Shown in pieces: positions 1 through 10,472 of a DNA stretch of 64,000 nt. The stretch is from NCBI RefSeq assembly GCF_023278565.1, contig NC_064672.1, positions 62,001 to 126,000 on the forward strand, read 5' to 3'. Position numbers and translations under genes: made by a program. The notes beneath the pieces are model-generated. The model saw only the letters and a list, made by a program, of their open reading frames with translations, did not search any database and was not told the DNA's origin. This DNA is from Colletotrichum lupini (Eukaryota > Ascomycota > Sordariomycetes > Glomerellales > Glomerellaceae). Numbering within the stretch: position 1 is the first letter of the stretch; each line of letters opens with the position of its first letter.

Positions 1-3000
1 CACACACCTATCCCATTGACACCGCTTTGTATGAGCCCGACATCATTAAGCGCGGACTCGACGTCACCGACTGGGGAAAGACAACCTCTCCGGCTGACCT
101 CACAATCAAGTGGCATCGTCCTTCGGCCGGAGAAGTACAGTTTGCCCTGGAGCTGTTCGATTCTCAGACCAAAGCAGCTACAAAGAAGCTGGATCTCTTG
201 ATGAGCGAAAAGCCCCCAGTTAGCCGAACGGGAAAGAACAAGGAGTGGTCCGATGAGGTCTCCCGATTGTTCCAACAAATCAGGTTGGTGATCTCGGGAG
301 TGGCAACATTGTTCGATGCGCATCGCGCCTCCGGCGAGAGCCCGAATGGTCATTCCAGTGTCGACGGCGAAGGCGACACGGAAATGAACGACGATGATCC
401 TCTTGCCGAGGCGGCCGAGGACGAGGAAACGCGACCTCAATACCGCTATGATGCTGGATATCTCCTCACTGTCGAAGATCCTGCCTACCACAAGCTGCAT
501 GAGCTAAGAGAAGACGTCGGACAGCTGCTATGCCGGAGTCACGAATTCCTCAACCAAAACCAAGAAGACGATGTCTCTTGCTTCACGACGCTATATGCGG
601 CCTATCGAACCTGGATTACCGACGTCGGCATCGAGCGGTCAGCCCATCCACTCGAAAGACACCTTCGCCTCTACAAGTCCGACATCTCTGCATTTAAGAT
701 CAGTGGCCTTCGCAAGGTTTACCCAAGACCGTTGCTGATCAAGCGAGCGGATGCATATCAACTTCTACGTGTCAAACACAACGCATCGGCGCGACAGAAG
801 AGCGACCTGGATAAACAACTCTTGCTTAATCTCGCCCAGTCGTCTGTTTCGCCTTACGCTGATGTCAGGCGTGTCGCACAAAGCGCCCTCGACTCATCTC
901 TCAAGGCCCTGATTGGCGGTCGGCCTCTTGTGATTCCAATTCTTCTGGACAGACTCCGGGTGGCTTTGGACGATGTTGATCACGATCGCATCAAGGGCGC
1001 CATGTATACCCTATTCTTCACCAGCTTATTGAGGACGATGGTCAAGGACTGGAGATTTGCTCCGGACGCGCTCAAGCTATACCTTCGTGCCGGGAACATC
1101 GATAAGCCCAGCATCCAGCAACTCAACGCGACGGCTCTCTTCCCTCTGCTGGACTTTGGCAAGCCCTTTGAGCGTATGATCATCGTCAACCAAGACTTTG
1201 TCGAGAAGATTCGACCTTCAGACGACTGCTCCAAAGCTATCGATAGCCGTCACAACTTCATTGTTCAACGTCGAGAGCGTGTCGAGAAGAAGAAGCTTGC
1301 GCTAGGCTTGGAGTTGACCGAAATGGCCAGAGCAGCTCACTGGAAGATTGCGTCTCGATGCGCAATCTTTGCCAGCAACATGTGCTTGCGCTTCGATACG
1401 GTCGCGCCCCCTGAGTTCATCGCTTTGGTGACGGAGGGTATCAACGACACTCATCCTGGCTTGCGGTCCAGCTACATGGCTGCATTTACCAGCGTTTTCG
1501 AAGCTGTAGAGATGCGTGCAGCTTATGACCACACCTACCGCAATTACCTGCTTGAGAAGGAAAAGGACCGGAACAAGATCATGATTGAGGTCCCCAAAGG
1601 CGATGCAGCTTTCACGCAGAAGTACCTGGACGCCTTTGCGGGCAGTCCCGAGACCGCAGAGTACATGGTCGATTCCGATCATCCTGGATGGTTGGTTTGG
1701 GGCAAGAAGTTCCTCGCATCCCGTGCGAAACCTATGCCTTTCACCGACTACGACGATACGGAGACAGCTGTCCGAAAGCAGATCGGCCAACTGATCACGA
1801 AGGAGTGGCTGAAGACCTGTTTTGAGTACCTCAAGCAGGAACCTCGCGATGCGAACGCTGACAGATTCCGTATGGGCAATGTGTACATGCTGATGCACGT
1901 GTTTGATCTCATGCACTATGGGGGCACAGCGATCAAGCTCGATGACGTCAAAGAACTCACCATTGAAGTCTATGGCGATGGTAGCGACAAGCACCAGCAC
2001 CGTGCTACGGCAGAGATCATTGCGGCGCTTCTCTGCGGATCGAGCGATGATCCGCCCGAGTTCCGCGATAAAGTATGGGGATTTGCCGCGCCTCTGATGC
2101 TGAAGGTACTTAACGAGGACCTTACACCCGAGAACTTGCAGTACTGGGTCTCATGCTTGCATCTTACGGTTGACCCGAAAGATCCGCGTAGGTCGCACGA
2201 GCTTGTTGATGCACTGAGTTCTTTCCGGCTGGACATGTCTTCCAATGCTGCCTTCAAGGAGTCAAGCAAGGTCCAGGTACTAGAATTCATCATCACGGAC
2301 TCGGGCTGGCATTTCCGCCACGAGAAACCTATCCTCGCAGATTTCCTCGCGCACATTGATCACCCCTACAAGACAGTGAGAGAAGCCATGGGCCGTGTCA
2401 TTGCCACCATCTATCGAACCCGCTATCACGAATCTTTCGAGAATGTCGACAAGTTGCTGGAAGCCAACAAGTCGGCTTCATCTCTCGGTCTTCGCCCATA
2501 CGAGGCAAGCAAGGAGTTTTCTGAGACTGTGCTCGAGATCTTCGATCGTCTCGAGAAGTGGCGGCATGAGCGTACTCCCGGTCAACAGACACCTTCGTCC
2601 TACACCAGTGGTTCAAAGACTGTCTTGACATGGCTTGACAGTACGTTGTCATCACAGGAATGCACCCAGTTGATGCCGTTCTTCCCCGAACCTTTCATGG
2701 AACAGCTTCTACACATGATGGACGTCAAGGAGGATCCCGAGCTTATGAGGCTCGCCTACCACGTTTACCGTCATCTACCGAACATTCCTTTCAGAATTGG
2801 TGAAGATGGGGCTTTCATTGATGCACTGGTCCGCATCGGCAAGTCTGCCACGAGCTGGCACCAGCGGCTGCGATCCATGGTCAACATGCAAGTGATTTAC
2901 TTCCGTCGCCTATTCCTTATCGAAAAGAAGCAACGGGACATCCTGTTCAACGCCGTCAGCGATATGCTCGCCGACCCTCAACTCGAAGTCCGGTCTTGTG

Positions 3001-3492
3001 CCTCGGCCACCTTGGCCGGCATGATTCGATGCTCGCCAAAGCAAATTCGCGATCCCACCATTGATCTCCTCAAGAAACGCTTCGAAAACGATCTTCGGCT
3101 CAATCCGATGCCCAAGAGGAAGCTCCCGGGAACGGAGACCCCCGTCGATAACAACAAGCAGATTGTGCGTCGTCACGCCGCTGTACTGGGTCTCGGTGCC
3201 CTCATCGAGGCCTTCCCCTACGCGACGCCGCCGCCGTCCTGGATGCCGGAGGTGCTCCAAATTCTTGCTACCCGTGCTGCCAGTGACCCTGGCGTGGTTG
3301 GTAAGGCTACCAAATCAATCCTATCCGACTTCAAGAAGACAAGACAAGATAGCTGGAGTGTGGATCAAAAGGTACAGTCCATCATTTTACCCCGTTCCTC
3401 GTGTTGGACATCGGCTCACATTTCAACAGTACTTCACATCAGAACAGCTTGAGGATTTGGAAGGTGTGCTTTGGAAGAGCTATTTTGCATAG
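1..3492 (+). CDS. Blm10/PA200-type proteasome activator, C-terminal 1143 residues (5' end outside window)
   Basis: Blm10 (PSME4/PA200 in animals) is a giant HEAT-repeat protein that caps the 20S proteasome and opens its gate. The frame is open from the window edge (codons from position 3), so the start lies upstream; about 1143 of the usual roughly 2000 residues are visible. The visible part covers the middle HEAT region and the C-terminal domain. An intron at 3372-3429 (GTACAG...ACAG, phase 0) must be removed: it joins a frame ending D-Q-K to Y-F-T-S-E-Q and gives a C-terminus W-K-S-Y-F-A with stop at 3490-3492. The last three residues fit the hydrophobic-Tyr-X tail that inserts into the proteasome alpha ring, but with Phe in place of the penultimate Tyr. 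Reading through the intron instead gives an unrelated tail. Family assignment is firm; the final exon is well supported by the tail motif. Confidence 0.93.
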
Positions 3493-4317
3493 TCGTCGCG
3501 ACATGGCTCAAGTATGCAACGTGCATGCGTGTGTTGGTTCAGTTTAGGACATGGGCAATCATAAAAGGCATGGTGACGGAATGATATCCACCCAGGGAAG
3601 CGGGATTGCATGGCCCTGATAGACGGGCCTAGGATAAACAGTGTGCTTGTAGACTTTTGTAGTTCACATCCATCCTTTGATCGTACATACTGACTACCTC
3701 GACCTGTTTGGCTTCGGAAGTTATTCAATGAGTTGCTTCAGTGAGAGCTTTTGCAGTCGTGTCGCAGGGCCTTCACCAGCTGGATACCGTGTACGAATGC
3801 CTCGAGTCACGACATCTGTCGGGAGACTAAACTTTATTTCGAGCACGTTTAATGCGACGAACTCAGCCTAAGCGACGCGGCGTTCTGGAACACTCTGACA
3901 CGCCTTGTTCCAAGGGTCTTAATTGTAGAACCTAAATCGTTCTTCAGCATTGCGATATGAGGAATGGCGCGCGGTAGCAGGGACAGGATGCTCGCTGTCG
4001 CCGTTTCGGAGTCTCAGGCCCTGACATCTGAGACGTCCCGATGGGGCGGTTCACCGTCCTCGCGCATGACTGACTCGAGGTCAGGCCTGGGCTTGACTTC
4101 AGCTCGTCAGCTAGTCGCCTTACATTGCCTTGACCTTTTTGTGGCATGGAAAGGTGTATATAAACTGGACGAACCACATTGTCATGTTCTGGCTTTGTTC
4201 GTCTTAATTGTTAAATCATCACAGCTTGTGCAACGTATAAACTTCACCATACCATCCAGCCGTAAGCCTATCAAGAACACTACATACCCATTCATCCCAC
4301 CAAACGAAACTGCCAAG
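3493..4317. other. intergenic: Blm10 3' flank and effector promoter
   Basis: No supported gene. The right part is the promoter and 5' leader of the small secreted protein gene at 4318. Confidence 0.6.
4157..4164 (+). promoter_or_regulatory. TATA box of the small secreted protein gene
   Basis: TATATAAA lies about 154 bp before the ATG at 4318, in a clean AT context. A strong TATA box suits a gene that is switched on conditionally. Confidence 0.55.
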
Positions 4318-4638
4318 ATGAAGACCACAGTCGCAACACTCGTTCTCTTCGTGACCATGGGTCTGAGCGCCAAGACGACCTCCCTTTGCCGAGACGTAGG
4401 CAACAAGGTGATTGAGGACAATGGAGTATGTTCTACGGCCGGAGGCGCTCCTCTTGGCAAGGGAGTAAGTTGACCCTAAAGATACCATGAACTTCTCTCA
4501 AGGGATAATGACGTACTGACGAGGCAAAAGATTTGTTGTTTTGACCAGTCCAACGCTCTCGTTAAGTCGAGGTTCGATATTGCGTGTGATGATAAGTTGG
4601 GCACGGTTCAGTCTACTGGGGAGGCTTGCGAGGCCTAG
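4318..4638 (+). CDS. small secreted cysteine-rich protein, candidate effector (84 aa)
   Basis: Two exons, 4318-4464 and 4531-4638, with a 66-nt GTAAGT...AAAG intron (phase 0), give an 84-residue protein. Residues 1 to about 18 form a hydrophobic signal peptide (M-K-T-T-V-A-T-L start, S-A-K near the cleavage site). The mature part has six cysteines at 24, 38, 51, 52, 68 and 82, spaced C-x13-C-x12-CC-x15-C-x13-C, which would make three disulfides. It is not a hydrophobin (those have eight Cys). The ATG sits in the context CCAAGATGA and a TATA box precedes it. Size, secretion signal and Cys content are those of apoplastic effectors or small antimicrobial proteins of plant-associated fungi. I do not recognise the family, so the role is inference. 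Confidence 0.8.
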
Positions 4639-5446
4639 GTGGTGTGAGGCGGAATCATTTGGTCATTTTGAGTCATCTAGCATTGCCTAGCGTCATTATA
4701 GCGAGTCGATTGTCAATAAATGCCTGCATTCGAGGGTTCGGAACTTGTGAGCTCGTGGTTCATCGTCCCAGTGCCAGGGAGTTAGCTGCTGTACACATGT
4801 GTACTGGCGGTCTTCACTACAGTCTGGGAATTTACCTGAGGGTTCAACCAGGGCACTCTAACATCAAGCGCTGAACGGAAGAGCTGAACTGGGCTTTCAG
4901 AAAGCGATTCCGGCCGTTGTAGATTTGAAGTTCGGTGCTAATACCTTCACCTACCTTACCTAGAGCCACATGCTGTGGACAACTAGACGGTGCCAAGGCC
5001 TGTTATCAACGCATCGAGGAGGGGCTATATCGACACAGAGGCCGCGAGCTCAGGATCACAAGCAGTCAAATTCCTTGAGAGCACCATCGCTGCACGACAC
5101 ATGTAAACATCTTAATATCGTTTTTCATACTTCTTGGTAGGTGTTCATCGGGTTTGCTGGGGATTCACATCGGATGAGTCTAGACTACAGCCTGCGGGGA
5201 TAAGACGGAGACGACACACGTCAATAGCACGTTGAATGCATTGCGCCATCTGAACTATCTTTTGCGTTTGACGTGGAGGGGTTCTGGCGCAATTTGGGAT
5301 CAGAGAGAGGGTACTTGCCTTGTCGGAAATGTCTGAGTGTACAAAGGCACGAGATATTCAATGCTGATGCGTTGCTTCGTGACATTGAAGCTGGAAAATA
5401 ACTCCTTGCCGACTACTGCAGCCTGCTAAAGATTCCTCATCCCAGT
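4639..5446. other. intergenic, no gene seen
   Basis: Between the effector-like gene and the arylsulfotransferase-like gene. Short open frames here lack splice or family support. The end is the promoter of the gene at 5447. Confidence 0.55.
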
Positions 5447-7143
5447 ATGAAAGCGTTCACTACATTTATGGCCGTAAGTGGTCTTGTGCCATCAATAGCA
5501 GCTGACTGGCAATTTCGCTCCCGACCTGACCTCGCTCCTCCGAGGCTTAACATCACCATCCCAGCTCGAGACTCGGTAGAAGAGGGGTACATTTTCGTCG
5601 CCCCCTATGCCGGCTTTGAGGATGGCAACAGCGGACCGAATCAACCTGGAGCTTACATCTTCCGTGATGACGGGGAACTCGTATGGTCTAGTATTGGCTA
5701 CTACGCCGGCTGGGTTGCCAACTTTCGCCCTGATACTTGGAACGGGAAACAATATCTACGCGGTTTCCAAGGCCTCCTTGATGGGCATCACGGCCGCATG
5801 TTTGGATATCATACTCTTTTAGGTTCTGATTACGAAGTTGCCAAGGTGGTGCGAGTCGGGTCGCACAAGTTGGTTTCGGCCCATGAGTTCCGCCTGGTCG
5901 ATGGTAAGACGGCTTTGATAGAGACACCTATCCCTAGGCCCGTATCTCTCAAGCCATGGGGAGGAAGTCAAGAACAGAACTGGATCATTTCGGGTGGATT
6001 TCAAGGTATGTTGCTCATGTGTTCTCGGACTCGGCGGAGGTGTTCGAAGGCTGACTGGGATGACAGAGGTTGACATTGAGACGGGCGAGGTTGTATTCGA
6101 ATGGGAAAGTCTTGACCACGTTGACCCGAAGTGTAAGTCATCAGACAGACAGCATGAATCTTACGAACATTCCCATTTAACGCCCCATAGACAGCGCGTT
6201 CCCGCTTGACTTTGGCGAAGGCCTCCCAGGAGGCGGTAAAACCGAGGCTGATGGGTGGAACTACTTCCACGTCAACAGTGTTGACAAAGATGATGAGGGC
6301 AACTACCTTGTCTCAGCACGTAACACCGCGGCCGTTTTCAAGATCAATGGCACAAACGGCGAAATCATCTGGCAACTTGGGGGGTTCCACGGAGGTTCTT
6401 CCTTTACCCTTCCCAAGAAAGATGTCTTTGGCTACCAGCATCACGCACGGTTCCGCAGTCGCTCGGCTGATGGAACTATCGAGGTAATTTCGCTCTTTGA
6501 CAACGGCGCACACTCTGCATCGGTCAAGATAAACCCGTTCTCGCGCGGCCGGATCTACCAACTCAACCACACCGACGGCACAGCTAAAGCTCTGAAAACA
6601 TACAACGCTCCGGATGGACTATCGGCCCGTACCCAAGGAAACTTACAGTTGCTTTCTAATGGAAATGCTTTCATCAACTGGGGCCAAGCGGGCGCGGTAA
6701 CGGAGTACAGCAATGATGGTGACGTCTTGTTCCACGCCTACCTCGACTCAAATCCCGAGGGTCACTTGGTCCAAAGTTATCGCGGATTCCGATTCAATTG
6801 GACGGGCACGCCCACAGAGGAGCCGGCTATAGTTGCCGTTAGAGATAAGGGCTCTGTCGTCAACGTATACGTGTCGTGGAATGGAGATACTGAAGCAGCA
6901 TCGTGGCGATTCTGCTCTAGGAGTGCGGCGAAGAAGAGCCTTCGCCTACTAGGAGAAACCAAACGAGACGGCTTTGAAACACACTTTCAATTCTCGAGGG
7001 TTGGTGATGAAGAAGACTCGTTGGTTTTTGCTCAAGCTCTCAGTGACAGGGACAAGGTCCTCGGGCAGACTCGGGAGATAACGATCTCAAGGAATGAGTT
7101 ATCGGTCCCTCCTTTATCGGTTCAGTGGTCAGAGGAGCTTTGA
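5447..7143 (+). CDS. secreted arylsulfotransferase-like (ASST family) protein, 525 aa
   Basis: Three exons, 5447-6005, 6067-6132 and 6191-7143, joined by introns of 61 nt (GTATGT...ACAG) and 58 nt (GTAAGT...ATAG), give 525 residues. The N-terminus (M-K-A-F-T-T-F then a hydrophobic run to S-I-A-A-D) is a signal peptide. The middle carries hallmarks of fungal ASST-type proteins: W-N-Y-F-H-V-N-S-V-D-K-D with N-Y-L-V-S-A-R-N-T, then I-I-W-Q-L-G-G, then G-Y-Q-H-H-A-R-F. These are blades of a predicted beta-propeller. Bacterial members move sulfate from one phenolic ester to another; most fungal members are untested, so activity and substrate are unknown. Several N-x-S/T sites fit a secreted glycoprotein. 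The second exon is only 66 nt, but frame continuity across it is complete. Confidence 0.88.
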
Positions 7144-8032
7144 GCTTCTCTTCCAAGGTCTTTCAAAGCGAGTTAGAGCACATTCGACAGAGGCTGAATG
7201 CCATCGATGACGGCAAACACGGCCAGATTTGATGTTTACCGGCAGATCAGTTGCCAAGAATAATTCTTGCAACTCTTTCGTTGCAGGAGAGAAAGCAAAA
7301 GAACTCTACCTATTTGAATTTAGAAACGTATAGATCAAGCATGCATCTTTGCTACTAATGGCATCTCCTCCCGCCAAGGCATTGGCGAAAACAACGTATC
7401 ATGTCGGGCTTTCAAGTGCGGTCCGAGTCGATTGCGATGTTCTTGGTCTAAACATCTCTCGTTTAAATGAGTGGAGATCAGGATTTAGATCCATGAGGGT
7501 TTGGACTGCGGCTCTACTGGGCGTGGTCATCATACAGCAGCCAAGTCGTGCTTTCAGCCAGATTCTCGTCCAAATCAGGCGGTTCGGTCAACTCCCGACT
7601 ACCAAGAGATCTTGGTTTCTTGGACATCTTGGCTTGCCAAACCAACCCAGTCCTCTAATCAAGCCAGTATCGTGAAAACATGTCTGTACACCCCACAATA
7701 GGCCCATCACTTGCCAGTTTCTCGTCTTCGTTTAGCATCAGACCTTGTCACATTACCCGAATCTTCCCGAAATATCACGGGGCCAAGAAAGTTCAGCCGG
7801 AGGCCGGCTCACGCATCGAGCACTAAGGACCTTCATACTGATCTTGGGGACTTCGTGTGAGATGCATGCCGAGTGGCCAAGCCTATTTCGACTTCACCGC
7901 GGAGACTCCACCGTGATAAGCCGCTATCTTGCATGATCCCCTACCTGCTTCTTGTTGATAGCAATCATTGCCGTGGGCCTCCGGGACACAGATTTGGATG
8001 ATAACACACAGACATCTGTAATTTCGTTGAGA

Positions 8033-8193
8033 GGGGGGGGGGGGGGGGGGGGGGGAGAACGGGAGATCGCTGCGCACGGCTCTCTGTTGGTGTTTGGGGG
8101 GGGGGGGGGAGCCCCCCAGAAGACACCGGTGTGTAGGGGGGGGGGGCGGGGGGGGGGAGGCGGGGGGGGGGGGGGGAGCAGGGGGGGGGGGAC
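8033..8193 (+). repeat. G-homopolymer cluster
   Basis: A run of 23 G (8033-8055), a run of 14 G (8096-8109) and several more runs of 9-15 G broken by single C or A. If real it is a dense G-quadruplex-forming tract. If not, it is base-calling or assembly noise. Any open frame across it is meaningless. Confidence 0.85.
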
Positions 8194-8420
8194 AAATCGA
8201 GACCTATGCCTGAACGTTCACCTATGGGTTCTCTGGACCCGGGGGAGACCCGCCAGAAATCAGCTGGACTGCAGTATGGAGGCGGGGTCTGGGGAAGTTC
8301 CATTCTGGATGGCGGAGAAGCATGGGGAAGTGAAGCACAATATGGACATCGGAAATAGACCCTAAGAGCCAGATTACGGCAGCTCAACGAGTATGAATCG
8401 AACAGTGAGGGACTCCAAAA

Positions 8421-8426
8421 TATAAA
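8421..8426 (+). promoter_or_regulatory. TATA box of MFS carrier gene
   Basis: TATAAA at 8421-8426, about 100 bp before the chosen ATG at 8527. Confidence 0.45.
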
Positions 8427-8526
8427 GAGACGCGTCTGCCATACCTTTCATTTACTATCATGTTTCCATCTTCCATTGATACTGTCTGCGCTATACAGCT
8501 GGTACTCGTCGAGATCATTCATAATC

Positions 8527-10266
8527 ATGGCCAATGAAGAGAGGTCCACAGCCCAGTCAGGCATCGGCACGCCCCCTCCCATTGGAAACGACAACGCCGC
8601 TACGGATCATGTCACCAAGAACCCCTCTCTAATGGAGGCTAACGAGGCCAATGATAAAGGCAACCTTCTACCTACCCCCGAAGAACAGATCGAGGCTCTT
8701 GGTATCGCCAACTGGCGTGATCTCGAAAAGCAGGTCGTCAAGCGTCTTGACATGACTCTCATGCCATGCTTATGGGTACTCTATCTATTCAACTATCTAG
8801 ACCGAGCTTCTATTGCGTAAGTCACTGCCTAGATGAGATGAGAAAGGCCAGTCTGTACTTTTGCTGATTCAACGTGACCGCTTCAGACAAGCTCGCCTTA
8901 GTAGCCTGGATGAAGATCTCAATCTTGAAGGCTACCAGTACGGGACTGCAGTATCGATTCTCAGTGTCGGGTGAGCGAATCAACCACTAAATCTACTTTC
9001 GTTCATGTCGACCTCTGACTTTGGAATGAAAGATACGTCCTCGGTCAAATACCATCCAATATGATCATTGGAAAAGTGCGACCCAGTCTCTATCTTTGCT
9101 GTATGGCTTTGGTCTGGTCTAGTGTCTCGGCAGCAACCTGTGGTGTCAAGAATTACCAGGGCCTCATTGCCGTCAGATTCTTCCTCGGCGTGGTCGAAGC
9201 ACCTCTGTTCCCAGGTGTACGTTATAATCCAAAATCCGTCCACCTTCGTCCGTCAAGCATTCTTCTAACAGCTCTCCAGGCTATCTACGTCATGTCTTGC
9301 TGGTACACTCGCAAGGAAATGGCGTTGCGCTGCGCACTATTGTACACTGGCCAAACACTTGCTTTCTGCACCGCTGGTCTCATTGCAGCAGCCGTATTTG
9401 GAACCTTGGAAGGCAAGTATGGCTTGGCAGGCTGGCAATGGCTGTTCATCGTTTTGGCGTCAACTGGTGCAGGCCTTGCCATGATTGCTCTCTTCATTCT
9501 CCCAGATTACCCCGATTCCAATACTGGTAGCGCCCGCTGGTCTATGACGGAGGACATGCGCAAATTGGCTGCTGCTCGCATCCTTGCCGATCGTGTGTCA
9601 ACTTCGGAAGCCACAGCTGGCGTTTGGGCTGGCCTGAAGATGAGCATTTTCGACTACAAAATGTGGCTGCTTGTCGGCATGAACATCGGAATCTCAGCTG
9701 CATATGGTTTCTCAAACTTCTTCCCATCCATCGTACGGGGATTTGGCTACAACAACACAATTACTCTCGTTCTTACTGCTCCGCCTTATATCTTTGCGGC
9801 TCTTGGTTCTCTCGTGAACGCATGGCACTCTGATCGGCAGAAGGAGCGCGGGTACCACTTCGCCGGCCCGATAGCTTTTGGTTGTATCGGCTACATCATA
9901 TGCCTGGCTACTGAGAGCAAGACAGCACGATACGCTGCTTCTTTTGTGTATGTTGGGGGAATGTACTTTGCAAACCCCCTCATATCAACATGGACATCCA
10001 ACACCATGGGTAGGACGCCAGAGAAGCGAGCCATCTCCGTCGCACTAGTCAACGTGCTTGGTCAGATTGGTAACCTGATCGCTCCCTACTTCTTCGTTGA
10101 CTCGGATGAGCCGCGCTACCGGCTTGCCTTCATCATGATGATGGTTATGGGCCTGATTGCGTGTACGAGTGCCATGGGCCTGAAGTTCTACCTTTACAAA
10201 GCGAATCAGAGATTGTACCGGGAGGCTGTTCGCAACGGAAGCGTGTATAATCCTTACGTTATGTAA
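8527..10266 (+). CDS. MFS carrier, allantoate permease (Dal5)/anion:cation symporter type, 514 aa
   Basis: Four exons, 8527-8816, 8887-8970, 9033-9216 and 9280-10266, all GT..AG, give 514 residues. The last intron (63 nt) is in frame without a stop, so a naive reading keeps it; family fit (L-F-P-G then A-I-Y-V-M-S-C-W-Y) shows it is spliced out. Features of the family: L-F-N-Y-L-D-R-A in helix 1, V-G-Y-V-L-G-Q-I-P-S-N in helix 2, W-Y-T-R-K-E-M-A-L-R between helices, D-Y-P-D after helix 6 and the central loop. About 12 membrane helices are expected at the plasma membrane. Known relatives carry allantoate, nicotinate, pantothenate or other organic anions with protons; the substrate here cannot be read. 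The ATG at 8527 is preferred because the frame further upstream has no ATG. Confidence 0.9.
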
Positions 10267-10472
10267 GAAGAGGACGTGGTTGCCACACTTACATATGTCA
10301 CAAGAGTTTCGCCGAGAGATAGCTTTGCATAACGTTTGACCTCAAATACCGAGATATTCACGGGTCCAATGCTGATAATAGCACACACGACAAATGAGTG
10401 ACTGATGCAATACTTCGCTCCTTCTCCTCTCTATTTCTGCCAAGTCGTCAAGCCACGGTCAATGACTATGTG

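Larger units (their letters stand above)
7144..8526. other. intergenic with long G tracts; MFS promoter at right
   Basis: No supported gene. It contains the G-homopolymer cluster 8033-8193 and, at 8421-8426, a TATAAA box 101 bp before the ATG at 8527. Confidence 0.6.

Noticed and set aside
7952..8387. Gly-rich or Pro-rich open frames across the G tracts
   Set aside because: They are translations of homopolymers (poly-G or its complement) and carry no coding signal.
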